NCBI GenBank assembly: GCA_011042035.1
Contig: DQZA01000019.1
Span: 1-8,013, forward strand
Direction: 5' to 3'
Length of the DNA: 8,013 nt
Origin: Desulfobacteraceae bacterium
GTDB lineage: Bacteria > Desulfobacterota > DSM-4660 > Desulfatiglandales > Desulfatiglandaceae
Shown piece by piece: positions 6,761 to 8,013 of this stretch. The translations under genes and the position numbers were made by a program. The notes beneath the pieces are model-generated. The model saw only the letters and a program-made list of their open reading frames with translations, made no database searches and was not told where the DNA came from. Numbering within the stretch: the stretch's first letter is position 1; every line of letters begins with the position of its first letter.

Positions 6761-7381
6761 ATGAACAGAATTATTTTTAGAAATTTTGGCATATGGGTTT
6801 TGTGGGTGTTGGGCTTTGTCATTGCCTCCTGCGCTTCGGTCTACGAAGTTCAAATTCTTTATAAGCTGCCAGGGCCTAGCGGATTACTGCAGGGGAAGAG
6901 CCTGAAGTTTACTGTGATTGATGAGAGGCAGATTAAGGAATTCCTAAAAGCGGGGGCAAAAAGGGAGCTGAAACACTTTTCGAATAATGTCTCATTTGCC
7001 GTGGCGAAATACAATGAGGCAGGATTCAAGATCGGGCCATTAGCTCCCATGGCTGCTTTGAAGAAGGCTTTTGAGAGGCGGATTGAAAACGAGGGTATAA
7101 ACCTGGCCAAAGGAGTTGGTCCCGGGATTCCTGAGCTGGAAATAGGGGTAAAAGATTTTTCCTTGGATTTTGCTGAGAGAAGATGGGTGGCCTCCATTAG
7201 CTATGAGGCCAGGTTGAAGGTTGATGGCCAAGTTCGCGCCACGCAATTCATATCCGGTAGTGCTGAAAGATTTAAGGTGCTGCGTAAGAAGGGGGCTGAT
7301 ATGGCAGTGGGGGATATATTTACAGATACGCTTAACAGACTGGACCTAGTTAGGCTTTTCCAAGATGCCCGGCTTATGTGA
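6761..7381 (+). CDS. Predicted lipoprotein of unknown function (YajG-like architecture)
   Basis: A 206-residue protein with a clear lipoprotein signal: basic start (MNRIIFRNFG), a hydrophobic core WVLWVLGFV (12-20), and a lipobox I-A-S-C with the lipidated cysteine at residue 24. The following residues are Ala and Ser, not Asp, so in a Gram-negative cell it would be sorted to the outer membrane. The mature part is mixed alpha/beta: an amphipathic helix around 93-106 (MAALKKAFERRIEN), a strand-rich middle (about 121-160) and a C-terminal helix ending in FQDARLM. That order recalls the YajG/LptE-like family of small envelope lipoproteins, but the similarity is by eye and weak. The start is backed by a G-rich ribosome binding region directly before the ATG. 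It is probably transcribed alone: rimO lies 313 bp downstream, with hairpins between. No function can be given. Confidence 0.8.
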   Translation: MNRIIFRNFGIWVLWVLGFVIASCASVYEVQILYKLPGPSGLLQGKSLKFTVIDERQIKEFLKAGAKRELKHFSNNVSFAVAKYNEAGFKIGPLAPMAALKKAFERRIENEGINLAKGVGPGIPELEIGVKDFSLDFAERRWVASISYEARLKVDGQVRATQFISGSAERFKVLRKKGADMAVGDIFTDTLNRLDLVRLFQDARLM

Positions 7382-7403
7382 GGTGATGAGCGACGGAATG
7401 CCT

Positions 7404-7424
7404 GCCCACCGCAGTAAGGTGGGC
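7404..7424 (+). repeat. GC-rich hairpin after the lipoprotein gene
   Basis: GCCCACC (7404-7410) and GGTGGGC (7418-7424) pair perfectly around a 7-nt loop, starting 22 nt after the stop codon. Flanking bases GGTGA (7382-7386) and TCACC (7436-7440) can close a larger outer stem. No U-tract follows directly. Probably part of the 3' end of the lipoprotein transcript. Confidence 0.45.
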
Positions 7425-7428
7425 CTGC

Positions 7429-7462
7429 CAACTGCTCACCCACAGATATCCAGTTGCTTTTT
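7429..7462 (+). terminator. Candidate intrinsic terminator of the lipoprotein gene
   Basis: CAACTG (7429-7434) pairs with CAGTTG (7451-7456) across a 16-nt loop and is followed by C and then five T (7458-7462). The T-run is right but the stem is short and the loop long. It and the preceding hairpin together are a plausible end of transcription. Confidence 0.35.
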
Positions 7463-7522
7463 CTCAAGCAATTTGCAATGACCCTTCTTAATCGCCTCGA
7501 AAAGAGTAATCAACAAAAGCCT

Positions 7523-7551
7523 TGATCAAATCTTCAACAAGCGGTTAAATA
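7523..7551 (+). promoter_or_regulatory. Candidate sigma-70-type promoter of rimO
   Basis: TTGATC (7523-7528), a 17-bp spacer, and TTAAAT (7546-7551); each hexamer matches four of six consensus bases. Transcription would begin near 7558, leaving a leader of about 135 nt before the rimO ATG. The -10 overlaps the left arm of the inverted repeat at 7548-7590, so a protein bound to that repeat would interfere. Confidence 0.3.
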
Positions 7552-7599
7552 TGAACTTGATGGGTGGCTGCTCGCACTAGTTCATATTTTTCATATTTT
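7548..7599 (+). repeat. Inverted plus tandem TTCATATTT repeat upstream of rimO
   Basis: AAATATGAACT (7548-7558) and AGTTCATATTT (7580-7590) form a perfect 11-bp inverted repeat around 21 nt. Directly after comes a second copy of TTCATATTT (7591-7599), so the left arm can pair with either of two right arms. As RNA this is an AT-rich stem-loop ending in a T-rich run; as DNA it could be an operator. Confidence 0.5.
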
Positions 7600-7671
7600 G
7601 GAAGGAGACCCTTTCCAAGTTGGGTTTGATTCCGGGAAGGCGACCCATCGAAGCGAGTCCCAAATTAAAAT

Positions 7672-7677
7672 GAGGAG
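7672..7677 (+). promoter_or_regulatory. Probable ribosome binding site of rimO, unusually far from the start
   Basis: GAGGAG is the only strong Shine-Dalgarno match before rimO, but it ends 17 nt before the ATG at 7695. Reading the rimO frame upstream meets a TGA at 7671-7673 with no other start codon between, and the RimO alignment begins just after this ATG, so the start cannot be moved. Confidence 0.45.
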
Positions 7678-7694
7678 TCAGCGTCGGACTTCAT

Positions 7695-8013
7695 ATGGCT
7701 GCTGTAAAGAGCCTATACGCAGTAAGCCTTGGGTGCCCCAAGAACCTTGTTGACACGGAGCATATGCTTGGGCTCTTGGCAAAGGCGGGTTATGTTGTGA
7801 CCGAAACGCCTGAAGAGGCAGATGTGGCCCTTGTTAACACGTGTGGCTTTATTGAGGATGCAGTAAAGGAGAGCATTGACACCATTGTTGAGCTTGCGGA
7901 CCTTAGGGCGGAGGGTAAGATATCACGGCTTGTGGTTACTGGTTGTTTTGTTCAGCGCTATGGGTACAAATTGGGAAAAGAGATACCTGAGGTGGACATC
8001 TGGTTTGGCACCG
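7695..8013 (+). CDS. rimO: Ribosomal protein S12 methylthiotransferase RimO (N-terminal part, runs off the window)
   Basis: The first 106 residues of a radical-SAM methylthiotransferase. The protein opens MAAVKSLYAVSLGCPKNLVDTE; the SLGCPKNLVD stretch with C14 is the RimO hallmark, distinguishing it from MiaB. NTCGFI with C50 and VTGCF with C84 complete the three cysteines of the N-terminal UPF0004 domain that hold the auxiliary [4Fe-4S] cluster. RimO adds a methylthio group to the conserved aspartate (D89 in E. coli) of ribosomal protein S12. The radical-SAM CxxxCxxC motif and the TRAM domain would lie beyond the window edge. Typical RimO proteins are about 430-450 residues, so about a quarter is seen. 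The start is the only ATG after an in-frame TGA at 7671-7673. The frame is open to the last base, with no sign of damage. Confidence 0.95.
   Translation, partial: MAAVKSLYAVSLGCPKNLVDTEHMLGLLAKAGYVVTETPEEADVALVNTCGFIEDAVKESIDTIVELADLRAEGKISRLVVTGCFVQRYGYKLGKEIPEVDIWFGT

Noticed and set aside
7622..7636. GGGTTTGATTCCGGG, which resembles a tRNA T-arm
   Set aside because: No cloverleaf can be built around it: no matching acceptor, D or anticodon arms lie at the right distances.

Overview
The window (roughly half G+C) looks like ordinary chromosome from an anaerobic, Gram-negative, deltaproteobacterial-type (Desulfobacterota-like) organism. That placement is an inference. It rests on a lipoprotein with an outer-membrane-type sorting signal, a molybdenum/tungsten oxidoreductase of the polysulfide/thiosulfate-reductase type, and a RimO sequence of a style common in that group. 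No insertion sequence, phage gene, CRISPR array, tRNA or rRNA was found.

Layout. On the minus strand, reading from right to left, a 947-codon gene (6182 to 3339) encodes an unusual fusion. A TorD-like molybdoenzyme chaperone domain is joined to a complete 4Fe-4S bis-molybdopterin-guanine-dinucleotide (bis-MGD) catalytic subunit. After 360 bp come transketolase (2978 to 975) and, 9 bp later, a queuosine-5'-phosphate glycosylase/queuosine salvage gene (965 to 3), probably one transcription unit. On the plus strand are a small predicted lipoprotein (6761-7381) and the first 106 codons of rimO (7695 onward), which runs off the window. The 578 bp between the fusion gene and the lipoprotein gene are divergent control DNA. 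They hold a perfect inverted repeat and candidate promoter elements but no convincing gene.

How the genes may work together. Transketolase and the queuosine salvage enzyme share a metabolite. The salvage enzyme splits queuosine 5'-phosphate into queuine and ribose 5-phosphate, and transketolase uses ribose 5-phosphate. The flux is surely small, so the pairing may be chance. RimO modifies ribosomal protein S12 and the salvage enzyme serves tRNA modification, so two of the five genes concern the translation apparatus. The molybdoenzyme stands alone: no iron-sulfur transfer subunit, membrane anchor or cofactor gene lies beside it, and it has no Tat signal. The chaperone-enzyme fusion is the most notable item. 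A well-placed ribosome binding site and ATG in its linker could also yield a free catalytic subunit.
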